64,000 bases of DNA from Phycisphaerales bacterium (GTDB lineage Bacteria; Planctomycetota; Phycisphaerae; Phycisphaerales; UBA1924). Shown one piece after another: positions 44,071-53,071 of the stretch; positions within the stretch are counted from its first letter, which is position 1; every line of letters starts with the position of its first letter. A program made the translations under genes and the position numbers. The stretch spans positions 124,001 to 188,000 of the forward strand of contig JAIEUA010000010.1 of the NCBI GenBank assembly GCA_019744815.1, in the 5' to 3' direction. The notes beneath the pieces were generated by a model, which searched no databases, was not told the origin of the DNA, and saw only the letters and a list, made by a program, of their open reading frames with translations.

Positions 44071-44622
44071 TCACCGCGGCTCCGGCGGCCGCAGGATCGA
44101 CAGGTACGCTTCCCACGCGCCGACCTCGCCCTTGTACTGATACGCCATCGCCTTGCTGATCTGGGCGAGGTGGTTCAGGTCGTGCACAGTCCACGTGGCG
44201 AGCAGCTGCGCCAGCGTGACGCGGCCGAGCTTGGGGTGGCTGCCGCACTTCGCGAGATCGGCCTCGGAAAGGTTCAGCTTTGCCAGCGCTGACAGCGAAT
44301 CCCGTCGCGCCTGATCGAACTCGTCGAGCAGCACGCGGAGCGTCTTGCCCTGCATCAGCGAGCGATGCCCGGCCCGATCGAAAGGCGGGATGGGACGCGT
44401 CTCGCCGAACTCGAGGATGTGCCGCGCCCGGGGTATCCAGTCGGTCTGTTCGCCGAAGATCAAGTGCGCGACGATCTCGTGGGCCGACCAGGTCGGCGAG
44501 CCGTCGGCGTTCACGCCGTAATCGCAGTGGGTCCAGGCCTCGGGCAGGAACTGGAGCATCGCCCGCACGACGCTGGGGGTGCGCTGGAGGATGGGCAGCG
44601 AGTCGGCGAGTGAGAACTTCAT
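44071..44622 (-). CDS. DinB-like four-helix protein
   Basis: DinB-superfamily proteins are helical-bundle, metal-binding enzymes or thiol transferases; few have a known role. The 183 residues follow the family plan, with His ligands in SAHEIVAHLIFGEQTDW and TVHDLNHLAQISK and a helix pair typical for the bundle (LRVLLDEFDQARRDSLSALAKL). It lies 11 bp after the small basic gene at 44634 and is on the same unit as glyS. Damage induction is not supported by anything visible in the sequence. Confidence 0.8.
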   Translation of the reverse strand: MKFSLADSLPILQRTPSVVRAMLQFLPEAWTHCDYGVNADGSPTWSAHEIVAHLIFGEQTDWIPRARHILEFGETRPIPPFDRAGHRSLMQGKTLRVLLDEFDQARRDSLSALAKLNLSEADLAKCGSHPKLGRVTLAQLLATWTVHDLNHLAQISKAMAYQYKGEVGAWEAYLSILRPPEPR

Positions 44623-44633
44623 GGCTGCCCACT

Positions 44634-44963
44634 CTACGTCGGGCGAGCTCTTCGCAGTCGCTTTGCCTTGAGTACCTCACCAAGGGGCTCGTCAGGAGAC
44701 TTCTTCCACCTCCAGCCTTGATGGTCCTTGCCGAGAACTCTGTCGAGTGGATTGTCCGCTAAGTCTTCCGCGGCGATCGCTTGGTGCACTGCCCGACGGA
44801 CCGAACGATTTCTCTTGGCTCGACGCTTCGGAATGTTCTTCCGCGACGCGTGAGGAGACTCGCCGTACGTGTTACGGCGATCCCTCGTCAGACTAAGTCT
44901 CTTCTTCTCTTGAGGAGAAGGAGCTTGCTTCTTCTTGCTGCCCTTCACGCGACGCGCAGCCAT
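44634..44963 (-). CDS. Small basic protein of unknown function
   Basis: 109 residues, strongly basic (Arg/Lys about one quarter), with a core TYGESPHASRKNIPKRRAKRN. It has no membrane helix or signal peptide. The gene looks real: ATG 44963 has AAGGAG at a 7-nt spacing, the stop lies 11 bp before the DinB-like gene and the start is 11 bp after glyS. The stretch reads less GC-rich than its neighbours, which may mean it was acquired. The charge suggests nucleic acid or ribosome binding, which is inference only. Confidence 0.7.
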   Translation of the reverse strand: MAARRVKGSKKKQAPSPQEKKRLSLTRDRRNTYGESPHASRKNIPKRRAKRNRSVRRAVHQAIAAEDLADNPLDRVLGKDHQGWRWKKSPDEPLGEVLKAKRLRRARPT

Positions 44964-44974
44964 CCCATCGCTCC

Positions 44975-46543
44975 TTATCCCAGCTTCTCACCCAAAAACC
45001 CACTCACCTTGTCGATCCCGATCCGCTCCTGCTGTCCGCTGTCGCGGTCGCGGACGGTGACGGTCTGGTTCGTCAGCGTGTCTCCGTCGATGGTGAAACA
45101 GAACGGGCAGCCCGCCTCGTCCATGCGGGCGTAGCGCTTGCCGATCGACTGCTTCTCATCAAACTCAATGAAGCCGCGATTGCCAAACTTCGCGAACAGC
45201 TCGTCGTAGAGCTTTTCGCCCACCTCGGGCATGCCGTCCTTCGCGACCAGCGGGAACACCGCGGCCTTGATCGGAGCCACGCGCGGATGCAGCTTCAGGA
45301 ACTCGGGGCTGGGGCGTGATTCGTCGCGGGTATAGCCCTCACAGATGAGCGCGAGCGCGCCGCGATCCAGGCCCGCCGCGGGCTCGATGCAGTGTGGGAT
45401 GTACCACTCGCCCTTGCGTGAGCCATTCGGCAGCAACTCGCCCCGCTCGGCGTCGAAGTACTTGAGCTTGGTGCGCGAGGTGTTCTCGTGCTGCGTCAGG
45501 TCGTAGTTGCCGCGGTGGGCGATGCCCTCGAGTTCGCCGAAGCCGGGAGCCGTGAACGGGAAGCGGTACTCGACGTCACTCGTGCCCTGCGAGTAGTGGG
45601 ACAGCTCGTCCTTGTCGTGCTCGCGCAGGATCAGGTTCTCGCCGGCGAGTCCGATCGCCTTCCACCAGTCCATGCGGAAGTCGCGCCAGAACTTGTACCA
45701 CTCGACGCTCTCGTCGGGATGGCAGAAGAACTCCAGCTCCGCCTGCTCAAACTCGCGCGAACGGAACGTGAAATTCCGCGGCGTCACCTCGTTGCGGAAC
45801 GAACGCCCCGTGTTGCCGATGCCGAACGGCAGCTTCACCCGCGTCGTATCCACCACGTTCTTGAAGTTCACAAACACGCCCTGGGCCGTCTCGGGTCGCA
45901 GGTACGCCTTGTTCGCCTCGTCGCGGATCGCACCGGGGATCGTGTCGAACATCAGATTGAACATGCGAGGCTCGGTCAGCGTGCCGGGCTTCTCCGCGTC
46001 GGGTCCAATCACGCGAGCCCACGGCTGCGGGATCGACGAGAGCGCCACGCTCTTGATCACACCGAAGAGCTTCTCAGCCTTCTTGCGCTGCTTGGCCTCG
46101 CTGGGCTGATCGCCGACGTACGCAAAGACCGGCTTATCGCCCGCGTCCCCGGTCTCGGGCACGAAAACCTGCACGTGGTCGTAGCGATACCGCCCCTTGG
46201 ATTCCTTGCAATCCACCATCGGATCATTGAACCCGCCCACGTGCCCGCTCGCCTCCCACACCTTGGGGTGCTGGATGATGCACGTCTCCAGCGGCACGCA
46301 CCGCACGCGGCTGCCGTTCGGCCCCTTGCGTCCCCAGCACGGGTTCAGGATCATGTCCTGCCACCACGCGTCGCGCAGGTTCTTCTTGAGCTGGGCGCCC
46401 AGCGGGCCGTAATCCCAGAAGCCGTTGATGCCGCCGTAGATCTCCGAGGCCTGATAGATGAACCCGCGGCGTTTACAGAGCGCCATGATGGCGTCCATCG
46501 ATTTCTTCGTGGGTTGGGCGGCGGAAGCGGGGGCTTCGGACAT
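44975..46543 (-). CDS. glyS: Glycyl-tRNA synthetase, homodimeric type
   Basis: Charges tRNA-Gly. This is the class II alpha2 form: motif 2 RSFRNEVTPRNFTFRSREFEQ, motif 3 GLDRGALALI, the substrate loop YDHVQ and the anticodon-binding C-terminal domain (IKAAVFPLVAKDG). 522 residues is normal for this form (the alpha2beta2 GlyQ/GlyS type is absent here). The ATG at 46543 has GGAG 6 nt upstream; an upstream frame to 46663 adds 40 implausible residues. It opens a leftward unit with the small basic gene and the DinB-like gene. Confidence 0.97.
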   Translation of the reverse strand: MSEAPASAAQPTKKSMDAIMALCKRRGFIYQASEIYGGINGFWDYGPLGAQLKKNLRDAWWQDMILNPCWGRKGPNGSRVRCVPLETCIIQHPKVWEASGHVGGFNDPMVDCKESKGRYRYDHVQVFVPETGDAGDKPVFAYVGDQPSEAKQRKKAEKLFGVIKSVALSSIPQPWARVIGPDAEKPGTLTEPRMFNLMFDTIPGAIRDEANKAYLRPETAQGVFVNFKNVVDTTRVKLPFGIGNTGRSFRNEVTPRNFTFRSREFEQAELEFFCHPDESVEWYKFWRDFRMDWWKAIGLAGENLILREHDKDELSHYSQGTSDVEYRFPFTAPGFGELEGIAHRGNYDLTQHENTSRTKLKYFDAERGELLPNGSRKGEWYIPHCIEPAAGLDRGALALICEGYTRDESRPSPEFLKLHPRVAPIKAAVFPLVAKDGMPEVGEKLYDELFAKFGNRGFIEFDEKQSIGKRYARMDEAGCPFCFTIDGDTLTNQTVTVRDRDSGQQERIGIDKVSGFLGEKLG

Positions 46544-46719
46544 GACGGACTCCAGAAGCGTCGTGCGACGCGATCGTGCGTAGGAAAGGGCCAAGTTTAG
46601 GGGAGCCGGGAAAGGGTGTTTCTCCCGACGCGTCGTGGTGCGTGGACCCATTCCGGGTGCCACTGCCTGCCCGCTCTGGGCCAGGCAGTGCTTGCGATCC
46701 CGACGACGAAGGTCATCGA
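46544..46719. other. Divergent gap upstream of glyS
   Basis: Part of a 368-bp gap between glyS and the PBP2 gene. This left part should hold the glyS promoter; no clear element was found. The right part (46720-46823) is a repeat element, and about 90 bp of leader precede the PBP2 start. Confidence 0.4.
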
Positions 46720-46823
46720 GCGAGCCGGGGCGTCCTCGCCCCGGCGGTGGACGCGTTCGAAGTGATCCAACGCATTCCTGTCAACGACGACCGCTCCGCC
46801 GGGGCGGGGACGCCCCGGCTCGC
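46720..46823. repeat. Paired inverted palindromes, family I
   Basis: Two 28-bp arms face each other (46720-46747 and 46796-46823) and differ at one base. Each arm is itself a palindrome with core GCCGGGGCG-TCCT-CGCCCCGGC, so each can form a strong hairpin. A third copy of the arm is at 60040-60065. The pair resembles REP/REPIN elements. Confidence 0.9.
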
Positions 46824-46911
46824 TGTGGGTGCCGTGCCCGCCCAGTCAACGCCAACGTTTCACGGGCGTTCGTCCCAACACCCGATACCATCGCGCCGAG
46901 GGTGCGCGCCG

Positions 46912-49293
46912 ATGCCGATCACCAATCTCATCCCGAGGATGTTCCACCGGCGCCTGCTGCTCATCGGCACGCTGACGGTGGCCGGCTTGGCCTTGCCCCT
47001 GATCCAGACCGCTCGCCTCACCACCACCCGGCACGCCGAGCTGCTGCGGGCCTCCGAAGCCCGCCTCATCACCCGCCAGTGGACGCCCTCCGTCCGCGGC
47101 CAGATCCTCGACCGCAAGGGCCGCGTGCTCGCCCAGGACCGGCCCAGCTACGACATCGCCGTCGACTACGAGGTGCTCAAGGGCGTCTGGCCTCGCAAAG
47201 CGGCGGAGCAGCTCGCCCGCAGCAACCGCTCCCAATGGGCGGAACTCAAGCCCGCGCAGCGCGAAGAGCTCATCGAGCAGCTCGCCGCGGCCTACGCGAA
47301 GCGGGCCGACCGCGCACTCGCCGAGGTCGCCCGAGTCTGCGGGATCGACCGCGACCAGCTCAACACAAAAGCCCGCGCCGCCGTCGCCGAGGTCGATGCG
47401 CTGTACGACGCCATCCGCGAGCGCCGCCGCAGCGACGCCATCAAGGCCGCAACCACCAGCGAACAGGGCCAACCCGAGCGACCGCTGACATCCGAAGAGC
47501 TGCAGAAGATCGAGAATCAGGCGAACAAGCCGATCGCCGAACAGCTCCGCCCGGTCACCATCCTGCGCCACATCCCCGACTCGGTCGCGTTTGAATTGCA
47601 GCTCCTCGCCGAGGACATGGTCGAGCTCGATGGCGCGGCCGACCTCATCGAGGGCTTCGACCCCGAGAAACTGCTCGTCTCCCGCGTCGCGGGCGTGCGG
47701 GTGATCGACGCCGGCGACCGCGAGTACCCGCTCGACACCCAGACCGTCACGCTCGATCTCTCCCACTTCCCGCTGCCGATGCGGGCCGACAAGACCATCT
47801 CCGTCCAGGTGGAAGGCGTCGGCGCGCACATCCTCGGCTGGATGCGCCCGCGGGTCTTTGGCGAGGATGTCGAACGCCGCAAGAACCTGGTCGCCAACGA
47901 CCGCGCGTTCTCCAAGCGCGTGCTCACCGAATCCGGCGTCGATCGCGGCGAGTATCGCGAAGGCGATCGCGTCGGCAGCGCGGGCGTGGAAGCCTCGATG
48001 GAAGCCGAGCTCCGCGGGCTCCGCGGCCTGCGCACCAAGCACCTCGACACCGAAAGCCTGGAGATGCTCCCCGCCGAGATCGGCAAGCCCGTGCCGCTCA
48101 CCATCGACGCGATGCTGCAGGGCCGCGTGCAGGCGATCATGTCCCCCGCCGCCGGGCTCGCCGTCGTCCAAGACTGGCACGGCACGCCCAGCCCGACCAT
48201 GCCCAAGGGCACGCCGCTCGCGGGCGCCGCGGTGGTGCTTGAAGTCGACACCGGCGACATCCTCGCGATGGCGTCCATGCCCGAAATCTCGCGGCGGCTG
48301 ATCCGCGAGAACCCCGACGCGGTCTTCGACGACAAGGTCAACGTGCCGTTCCTGAATCGCGCGATCGCCAAGCCCTACCCGCCGGGCTCGATCGTGAAGC
48401 CGCTGATTCTGGTCGGTGCCGCGAAGCGCGGGAACTTCCTGCAGGGCCAGACCATCGATTGCACCGGGCACCTGCTGCCGAACGAGCCCAACATCCTGCG
48501 CTGCTGGATCTACAAGCGGTTCGATCAGACGCACACGCAGCAACTCGGGCACCAGCTCTCGGCCCCCGAGGGGATCAAGGTTTCGTGCAACATCTTTTTC
48601 TTCACGCTGGGCCGCCGGCTGGGCCCGGATGCCATCCTTGACCTGTATCGCGACTTCGGCGTCGGCGGCACATTCGACCTCGGCATCGGCGCGGAGTATC
48701 CCGGCTCGCTCGAGGTCTACGGCACAAAGCGCCCTGTGAACATGGGCGAAGCGATCCAGATGGGCATCGGCCAGGGCCCCGTGACGTGGACGCCTTTGCA
48801 CGCAGCGAATGCGTACGCGACGCTGGCTCGCTCGGGCGTGCGCGTGCCGCCCAAGGTCATCGCCAACCGCGCCACGCCCGCCAGCAGCGATCTGGAACTG
48901 CCGGCGTGGGCCGTCCGCGACGCGATGGAGGGCCTCGCAGGATCGGTCGGCGACGACCTGGGCACCGGACACCACCTCTCCATCGATGGCGTACGCGACC
49001 CGATCTTCAACGTCCCCGGCGTCCGCGTCTACGGCAAGACCGGCACCGCCGCCGCGCCCGACCTGAAGATCAAGAACGACGAAGAGCACGACGGCCTTGG
49101 CCCCACCGCCGCCGAAGTCGTCCGCTCCGGCGACCATTCCTGGTTCGTCGTCATGGTCGGCCGCAGCAACGAGCGCCCCAAGTACATCATCAGCGTGGTC
49201 ATGGAATACAGCGGCAGCGGCGGCAAGGTGAGCGGGCCGATTGTGAACCAGATCATCCAGGCGCTGAAGGATGAGGGGTACTTGGGAAGCTAA
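46912..49293 (+). CDS. mrdA: Class B penicillin-binding protein 2
   Basis: Peptidoglycan transpeptidase of the elongation machinery. One membrane helix (LLLIGTLTVAGLALPLIQTARL) near the N-terminus anchors it; the dimerisation region has VRGQILDRKGRVLAQDRP (the usual RG.I.DRNG motif). Transpeptidase motifs: SxxK is SIVK with active Ser493 (PPGSIVKP), SxN is SCN (KVSCNIFFF) and KTG is Lys709 (YGKTGTAA). At 793 residues it is longer than E. coli PBP2 (633), with a charged insertion of about 120 residues at 90-220. ATG 46912 was chosen (MPITNLIPRMFHRRLLLIG). No rodA is in the window. Confidence 0.93.
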   Translation: MPITNLIPRMFHRRLLLIGTLTVAGLALPLIQTARLTTTRHAELLRASEARLITRQWTPSVRGQILDRKGRVLAQDRPSYDIAVDYEVLKGVWPRKAAEQLARSNRSQWAELKPAQREELIEQLAAAYAKRADRALAEVARVCGIDRDQLNTKARAAVAEVDALYDAIRERRRSDAIKAATTSEQGQPERPLTSEELQKIENQANKPIAEQLRPVTILRHIPDSVAFELQLLAEDMVELDGAADLIEGFDPEKLLVSRVAGVRVIDAGDREYPLDTQTVTLDLSHFPLPMRADKTISVQVEGVGAHILGWMRPRVFGEDVERRKNLVANDRAFSKRVLTESGVDRGEYREGDRVGSAGVEASMEAELRGLRGLRTKHLDTESLEMLPAEIGKPVPLTIDAMLQGRVQAIMSPAAGLAVVQDWHGTPSPTMPKGTPLAGAAVVLEVDTGDILAMASMPEISRRLIRENPDAVFDDKVNVPFLNRAIAKPYPPGSIVKPLILVGAAKRGNFLQGQTIDCTGHLLPNEPNILRCWIYKRFDQTHTQQLGHQLSAPEGIKVSCNIFFFTLGRRLGPDAILDLYRDFGVGGTFDLGIGAEYPGSLEVYGTKRPVNMGEAIQMGIGQGPVTWTPLHAANAYATLARSGVRVPPKVIANRATPASSDLELPAWAVRDAMEGLAGSVGDDLGTGHHLSIDGVRDPIFNVPGVRVYGKTGTAAAPDLKIKNDEEHDGLGPTAAEVVRSGDHSWFVVMVGRSNERPKYIISVVMEYSGSGGKVSGPIVNQIIQALKDEGYLGS

Positions 49294-49448
49294 AGGCTTG
49301 AACAGACGACGGCGTGCGGCGGTCCAGAGCGCTCCCCGCCCGCAAGTGGTCCCCTTACAGACTCTTGCCTTCAGCCGGTGCGCCGTAGCGGCCCCCATTT
49401 TGCCCTCCTTCACTCGCCTCCCCGCCCCCACCGTCCGATAGTTCTGGC

Positions 49449-50618
49449 ATGGGTCACGCCGAGATTCCGCTTTCGCGCCCGGACATCACCAACCTCGAGG
49501 AGGAGATGGTCCTGCAGACCCTCCGCTCCGGGCGGCTTTCCATCGGTCCCATGGTCGAACGCTTCGAGACCGCCCTCGCGGCACGCGTCGGCGTCCGACA
49601 CGCCGTCGCCGTCAACAGCGGCACCAGCGGCCTGCACTTGGTCATGAAGGCGCTCAACATCGGACCCGGCGACGAGGTCATCACTACGCCTTTCTCGTTC
49701 GTCGCCAGCAGCAACGCCATCCTCTTCGTCGGCGCGACGCCGGTCTTCGTCGATATCTGCCCCAAGACGCTGAACATGGACCCGGCCCAGGTCGAACGCA
49801 AGATTGGCCCGCGGACCAAGGCCATCCTCGCCGTCGAGACCTTCGGCAATCCCGCGTACATGGACCAATACGCCCAGATCGCGGCCCGCCACGAGATCGC
49901 GATGATCGAAGACTGCTGCGAAGCCCTCGGAGCGTTCCACAAGGGACGCCAGGCCGGCACCTTCGGGCGCGCGGGCGTGTTCGGCTTCTACCCCAACAAG
50001 CAGATCACCACCGGCGAGGGCGGCATGATCGTCACCGATGATTCCCGCCTCGCCGAGATGTGCCGCTCCATGCGGAACCAGGGCCGCCCGCTTGGCCACT
50101 CCATGTCCGGCGGCACCGCCCAGGGCTCGTGGCTCAAGCACGAACGCCTCGGGTACAACTACCGCCTCAGCGAGATCAACTCCGCCCTGGGCGTCGCCCA
50201 GGTCCACCGCCTCGACGAGATCCTCGCCAAGCGCTCCAAGGTCGCCCAGGCCTACATCGAACGCCTCGGCGGGAACAAGCACCTCATCATGCCCACGATC
50301 GACCCCGCCAGCGTGATGTCGTGGTTCGTCTTCGTCGTCCGCCTTGCCACTTCCTACACCGGCGTCGAACGCGACCGGATCATCAAGGGCCTTCGGAACC
50401 ACGACGTCGGGGCCGGGGACTACTTCCCCTGCATTCACCTCCAGCCCTTTTACCGCGAGCAGTTCGGCTTCGAGCCGGGGATGTTCCCGATCGCCGAGAC
50501 CGTCAGCCAGCGGACCATCGCCCTGCCGTTCTTTAACGACTTGTCGATGCGGGAGATCGATCTGGTGGCCCAGACGCTGGAAGTGATGCTCAGCCGCGAG
50601 AACCTGACTCGTTCCTAA
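49449..50618 (+). CDS. DegT/DnrJ/EryC1/StrS-family sugar aminotransferase
   Basis: PLP-dependent enzyme that transaminates keto-sugar nucleotides, making amino sugars for O-antigen or glycan. PLP Lys184 lies in FYPNKQITTGEGG; the phosphate-binding loop is NSGTSGLHLVMKAL; the substrate end is GYNYRLSEINSALGVAQ. Length, 389 residues, is normal. A dehydratase (12542) elsewhere in the window could make the 4-keto substrate, but they are not adjacent. It begins 155 bp after the PBP2 gene and stands alone before rpmB. Confidence 0.95.
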   Translation: MGHAEIPLSRPDITNLEEEMVLQTLRSGRLSIGPMVERFETALAARVGVRHAVAVNSGTSGLHLVMKALNIGPGDEVITTPFSFVASSNAILFVGATPVFVDICPKTLNMDPAQVERKIGPRTKAILAVETFGNPAYMDQYAQIAARHEIAMIEDCCEALGAFHKGRQAGTFGRAGVFGFYPNKQITTGEGGMIVTDDSRLAEMCRSMRNQGRPLGHSMSGGTAQGSWLKHERLGYNYRLSEINSALGVAQVHRLDEILAKRSKVAQAYIERLGGNKHLIMPTIDPASVMSWFVFVVRLATSYTGVERDRIIKGLRNHDVGAGDYFPCIHLQPFYREQFGFEPGMFPIAETVSQRTIALPFFNDLSMREIDLVAQTLEVMLSRENLTRS

Positions 50619-50742
50619 CAGGATCGCGACGTCCACGCGGGCTTTCCCGGCACGAGTGCCCCGCCTATCATCTTGACCCACCGCCGACCGTCCCGGGCAA
50701 CTGCCGGACGCGGGAGCGGCGGCTTGATTCAGGATTCCTCCA

Positions 50743-51018
50743 ATGGCCAAGACCTGTTTTTTCACCGGCAAGAAGAAGAGCATGGGCATGAAGCGGGCTT
50801 GGCGCGGCCAGGCGGTCGCCAAGGGCGGCTTCGGTCTCAAGCCGACCGGCATCACCCGGCGTGACTTCAAGCCGAACCTGCAGGAAGTCGTCGCCGTCGT
50901 CGACGGCCGCACCCAGCGCGTCCTCGTCAGCACCAAGGCCATCCGCTCCGGCTTGGTCGTCAAGGCCCTCAAGCGCAAGTACGGCTACACCCGCCAGCAG
51001 AAGCAGGCCGCGAACTGA
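50743..51018 (+). CDS. rpmB: 50S ribosomal protein L28 (bL28)
   Basis: Small basic ribosomal protein. MAKTCFFTGKKKSMG, RRDFKPNLQEVVAVVDGRTQRVLVSTKAIRSGLV follow the bL28 plan, with a 15-residue insert (AVAKGGFGLKPTG) relative to E. coli and a basic tail KRKYGYTRQQKQ. No Cys-pair zinc ribbon remains (one Cys at position 5). It is monocistronic, with a strong terminator right after the gene. A CAGGA element lies 8 nt before the ATG. Confidence 0.93.
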   Translation: MAKTCFFTGKKKSMGMKRAWRGQAVAKGGFGLKPTGITRRDFKPNLQEVVAVVDGRTQRVLVSTKAIRSGLVVKALKRKYGYTRQQKQAAN

Positions 51019-51045
51019 GCCCGATTGCCAATCTGAGCATCCAAG

Positions 51046-51074
51046 CCCCGACGAACTCGTCGGGGTTTTTGTTT
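51046..51074 (+). terminator. Intrinsic terminator of rpmB
   Basis: CCCCGACG (51046-51053) pairs with CGTCGGGG (51058-51065), and the stem is followed by TTTTTGTTT. It lies 28 nt after the rpmB stop codon. Confidence 0.92.
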
Positions 51075-51088
51075 GTGCCAAAGAGCCC

Positions 51089-51201
51089 CAGTGGGACCGG
51101 CCTCCGGCCGGTCAACGAACCAGGCCTGGTATCACCATCAGCGGAACTGTTCGAAGGTGGGTCAGAAATCAAAGCAGACCGGCCGGAGGCCGGTCCCACT
51201 G
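51089..51201. repeat. Paired inverted palindromes, family II
   Basis: Two perfect 25-bp arms face each other (51089-51113 and 51177-51201), each a palindrome with core GACCGGCCTCCGGCCGGTC. 63 bp separate them. They lie between the rpmB terminator and mcsA and code for nothing recognisable. Confidence 0.95.
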
Positions 51202-51265
51202 TTTGGAGTCAGGCGCAGATCCCACTGGTTTAGAAGGCACGAATCGAGTACGCTGCAGGTGCCCC

Positions 51266-51859
51266 ATGAAGTGCGACCGCTGCGACAACGACGCCACCGT
51301 CCACGAAGTCACCGTCCGCAACGGCGTGAAGGTTGAGAAGCACCTCTGCGAAGCCTGCGCCGCCGGCGAGGGCATCGCGGGTGCCTCCCTCGGCGAGCTG
51401 CTCACCAAGTTCATGACCCAGGAAGCCGAAGTCGGCGCCAAGCCCAAGCAGGTGCACAAGCCGCGGGTTGCCGCCTGCCCCGGTTGCGGCTTCACCTTCG
51501 ATCAGTTCCGCCAGGCCGGCCTGCTCGGCTGCCCCGCGTGCTACAAGGCATTCGAAACACTGCTGACGCCCCTGATCGAGCGTGCCCATGAGGGCGCCAC
51601 CCAGCACGCCGGCAAGGTACCCAAGCGGATCGCCGCCCGTGCCGCGGGGAGGGAAGAAGAAGCCGCGACCGAAGCCGCGCTCGCCCGCGCCCAGATCCGC
51701 GAGCGCCAGGAACGACTCAAAGTGCTCCAACGCCAACTCGACGAAGCCGTCCGCGGCGAGCAGTACGAGCTCGCCGCCCGCCTCCGCGATCAGATCCGCA
51801 AGGTCGACATCACCATCATCCCCAAACCCAAGGGAGTGCAGGAACGCTCCGAGCCCTGA
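51266..51859 (+). CDS. mcsA: McsA-like UvrB/UvrC-motif protein (arginine kinase activator)
   Basis: McsA activates the protein-arginine kinase McsB in Firmicutes stress response. Two zinc-binding domains are seen: CDRC...CEAC (residues 3-34) and CPGC...CPAC (about 71-95), followed by a coiled-coil UvrB/UvrC motif at about 150-185 (RLKVLQRQLDEAVRGEQYELAARLRDQI). The ATG at 51266 was chosen because it starts MKCDRCDND, as in the family; a longer frame upstream would cover the repeat. mcsB follows after 34 bp, as in the mcsA-mcsB pair of other phyla. Confidence 0.93.
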   Translation: MKCDRCDNDATVHEVTVRNGVKVEKHLCEACAAGEGIAGASLGELLTKFMTQEAEVGAKPKQVHKPRVAACPGCGFTFDQFRQAGLLGCPACYKAFETLLTPLIERAHEGATQHAGKVPKRIAARAAGREEEAATEAALARAQIRERQERLKVLQRQLDEAVRGEQYELAARLRDQIRKVDITIIPKPKGVQERSEP

Positions 51860-51893
51860 CGCTCGCGACCTCGCTCTTGCAATCGCCCAGCAC

Positions 51894-53033
51894 ATGGTCA
51901 ACCGCCCCGACAACCCTGCACCGCCCCCCGGCGGCCAGCCCGACCCCGCGGCCGGGTTCGCGGTCACCGAGTGGCTCAGCGACTCCGGCGGCTCCAGCGA
52001 CGTCGTCATCTCGTCGCGCGTGCGCCTCGCCCGCAACCTCGCCGGGCACCCCTTCGTGCACAAGGCCACCCGCGACGAACGCGAGGCCGTGCTGCAGACC
52101 TGCCGCGATTGGATCCTCTCCACCAAGATCTCCGACCGCATCATGTGGGTCGACCTGCACGAGTCGCCCGCGATCGAGCGGAACCTTCTCGTCGAGCGTC
52201 ACCTGATCTCGAAGCAGCACGCCAAGGGCAAGCCCGCTCCCACCGCCGGCACGCCTGTCGCCGCCGCCGAGGAACCCCGCGGCGTCGCGATCTCGATCCC
52301 CGACGAGCGCCTCTCGATCATGGTGAACGAAGAGGACCACCTCCGCGTGCAGATGATCCGTGCCGGCCTCGCACTCGACACCTGCCTCGAAGCCGCCAGC
52401 GCGATCGACGACAAGATCGAGGCCGGGCTCGACTACGCCTTCAGCCCCAAGTTCGGCTACCTCACCGCCTGCCCCACCAACGTCGGCACCGGCATGCGCA
52501 TGAGTGTGATGCTCCACCTGCCCGCCCTCAAGATCACCGGCGACATCGACAAGGTGAAGCGTGCCGCCACCGACATGAACCTCGCCGTGCGCGGGTTCTT
52601 CGGCGAGGGGAGCGACGCCGTCGGCGATCTCTACCAGATCTCCAACCAGACGACCCTCGGCAAGCCCGAGGGCGCTGTGCTCACCGACCTGCAGGACGCC
52701 ATCATCCCCGAGGTGGTGCAGTACGAGCGGGTGGCCCGCCGGAACCTGATGAGCAAGCGCCGCGTCGCCCTCGAAGATCAGGTTTATCGCGCCCTGGGAT
52801 GCCTCCGCCACGCCCGCATGATCGGCGCGGATGAAGCGATGCAGCTCCTCAGCCTCGTGCGCCTGGGCGTCGTGCTGGGCTTGATCGACGAGGTGAACGC
52901 CAAGGCCGCGAGCTTGCTGTGGCTCTTGGTGCAGCCGGCCCACCTGCAGCGCGTCGTCGGGCGCGAGCTGGATCAGGAGCACCGCCGCATCGAGCGGGCG
53001 ACGCTGATCCGCGATCGTCTCCGCGGCACGTGA
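51894..53033 (+). CDS. mcsB: Protein-arginine kinase McsB
   Basis: Phosphorylates arginine residues of proteins, marking them for ClpCP degradation in Firmicutes. The ATP:guanido phosphotransferase fold is clear: SSRVRLARNLAGHPF (residues about 40-54), the NEEDHLR loop in SIMVNEEDHLRVQ, LTACPTNVGTGMRMSVMLHLP (conserved Cys and substrate site) and QISNQTTLG. Length, 379 residues, is normal. The ATG at 51894 follows mcsA closely. No ctsR or clpC is in this window, so the operon is short compared with Bacillus. Confidence 0.93.
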   Translation: MVNRPDNPAPPPGGQPDPAAGFAVTEWLSDSGGSSDVVISSRVRLARNLAGHPFVHKATRDEREAVLQTCRDWILSTKISDRIMWVDLHESPAIERNLLVERHLISKQHAKGKPAPTAGTPVAAAEEPRGVAISIPDERLSIMVNEEDHLRVQMIRAGLALDTCLEAASAIDDKIEAGLDYAFSPKFGYLTACPTNVGTGMRMSVMLHLPALKITGDIDKVKRAATDMNLAVRGFFGEGSDAVGDLYQISNQTTLGKPEGAVLTDLQDAIIPEVVQYERVARRNLMSKRRVALEDQVYRALGCLRHARMIGADEAMQLLSLVRLGVVLGLIDEVNAKAASLLWLLVQPAHLQRVVGRELDQEHRRIERATLIRDRLRGT

Positions 53034-53071
53034 GCCTCGTTGAACAAGACCTTCGTGACCGCACCGATTGC

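Noticed and set aside
46846-49431. 861-codon minus-strand frame
   Set aside because: Antisense of the PBP2 gene; it has no motif and the plus strand has SxxK, SxN and KTG.
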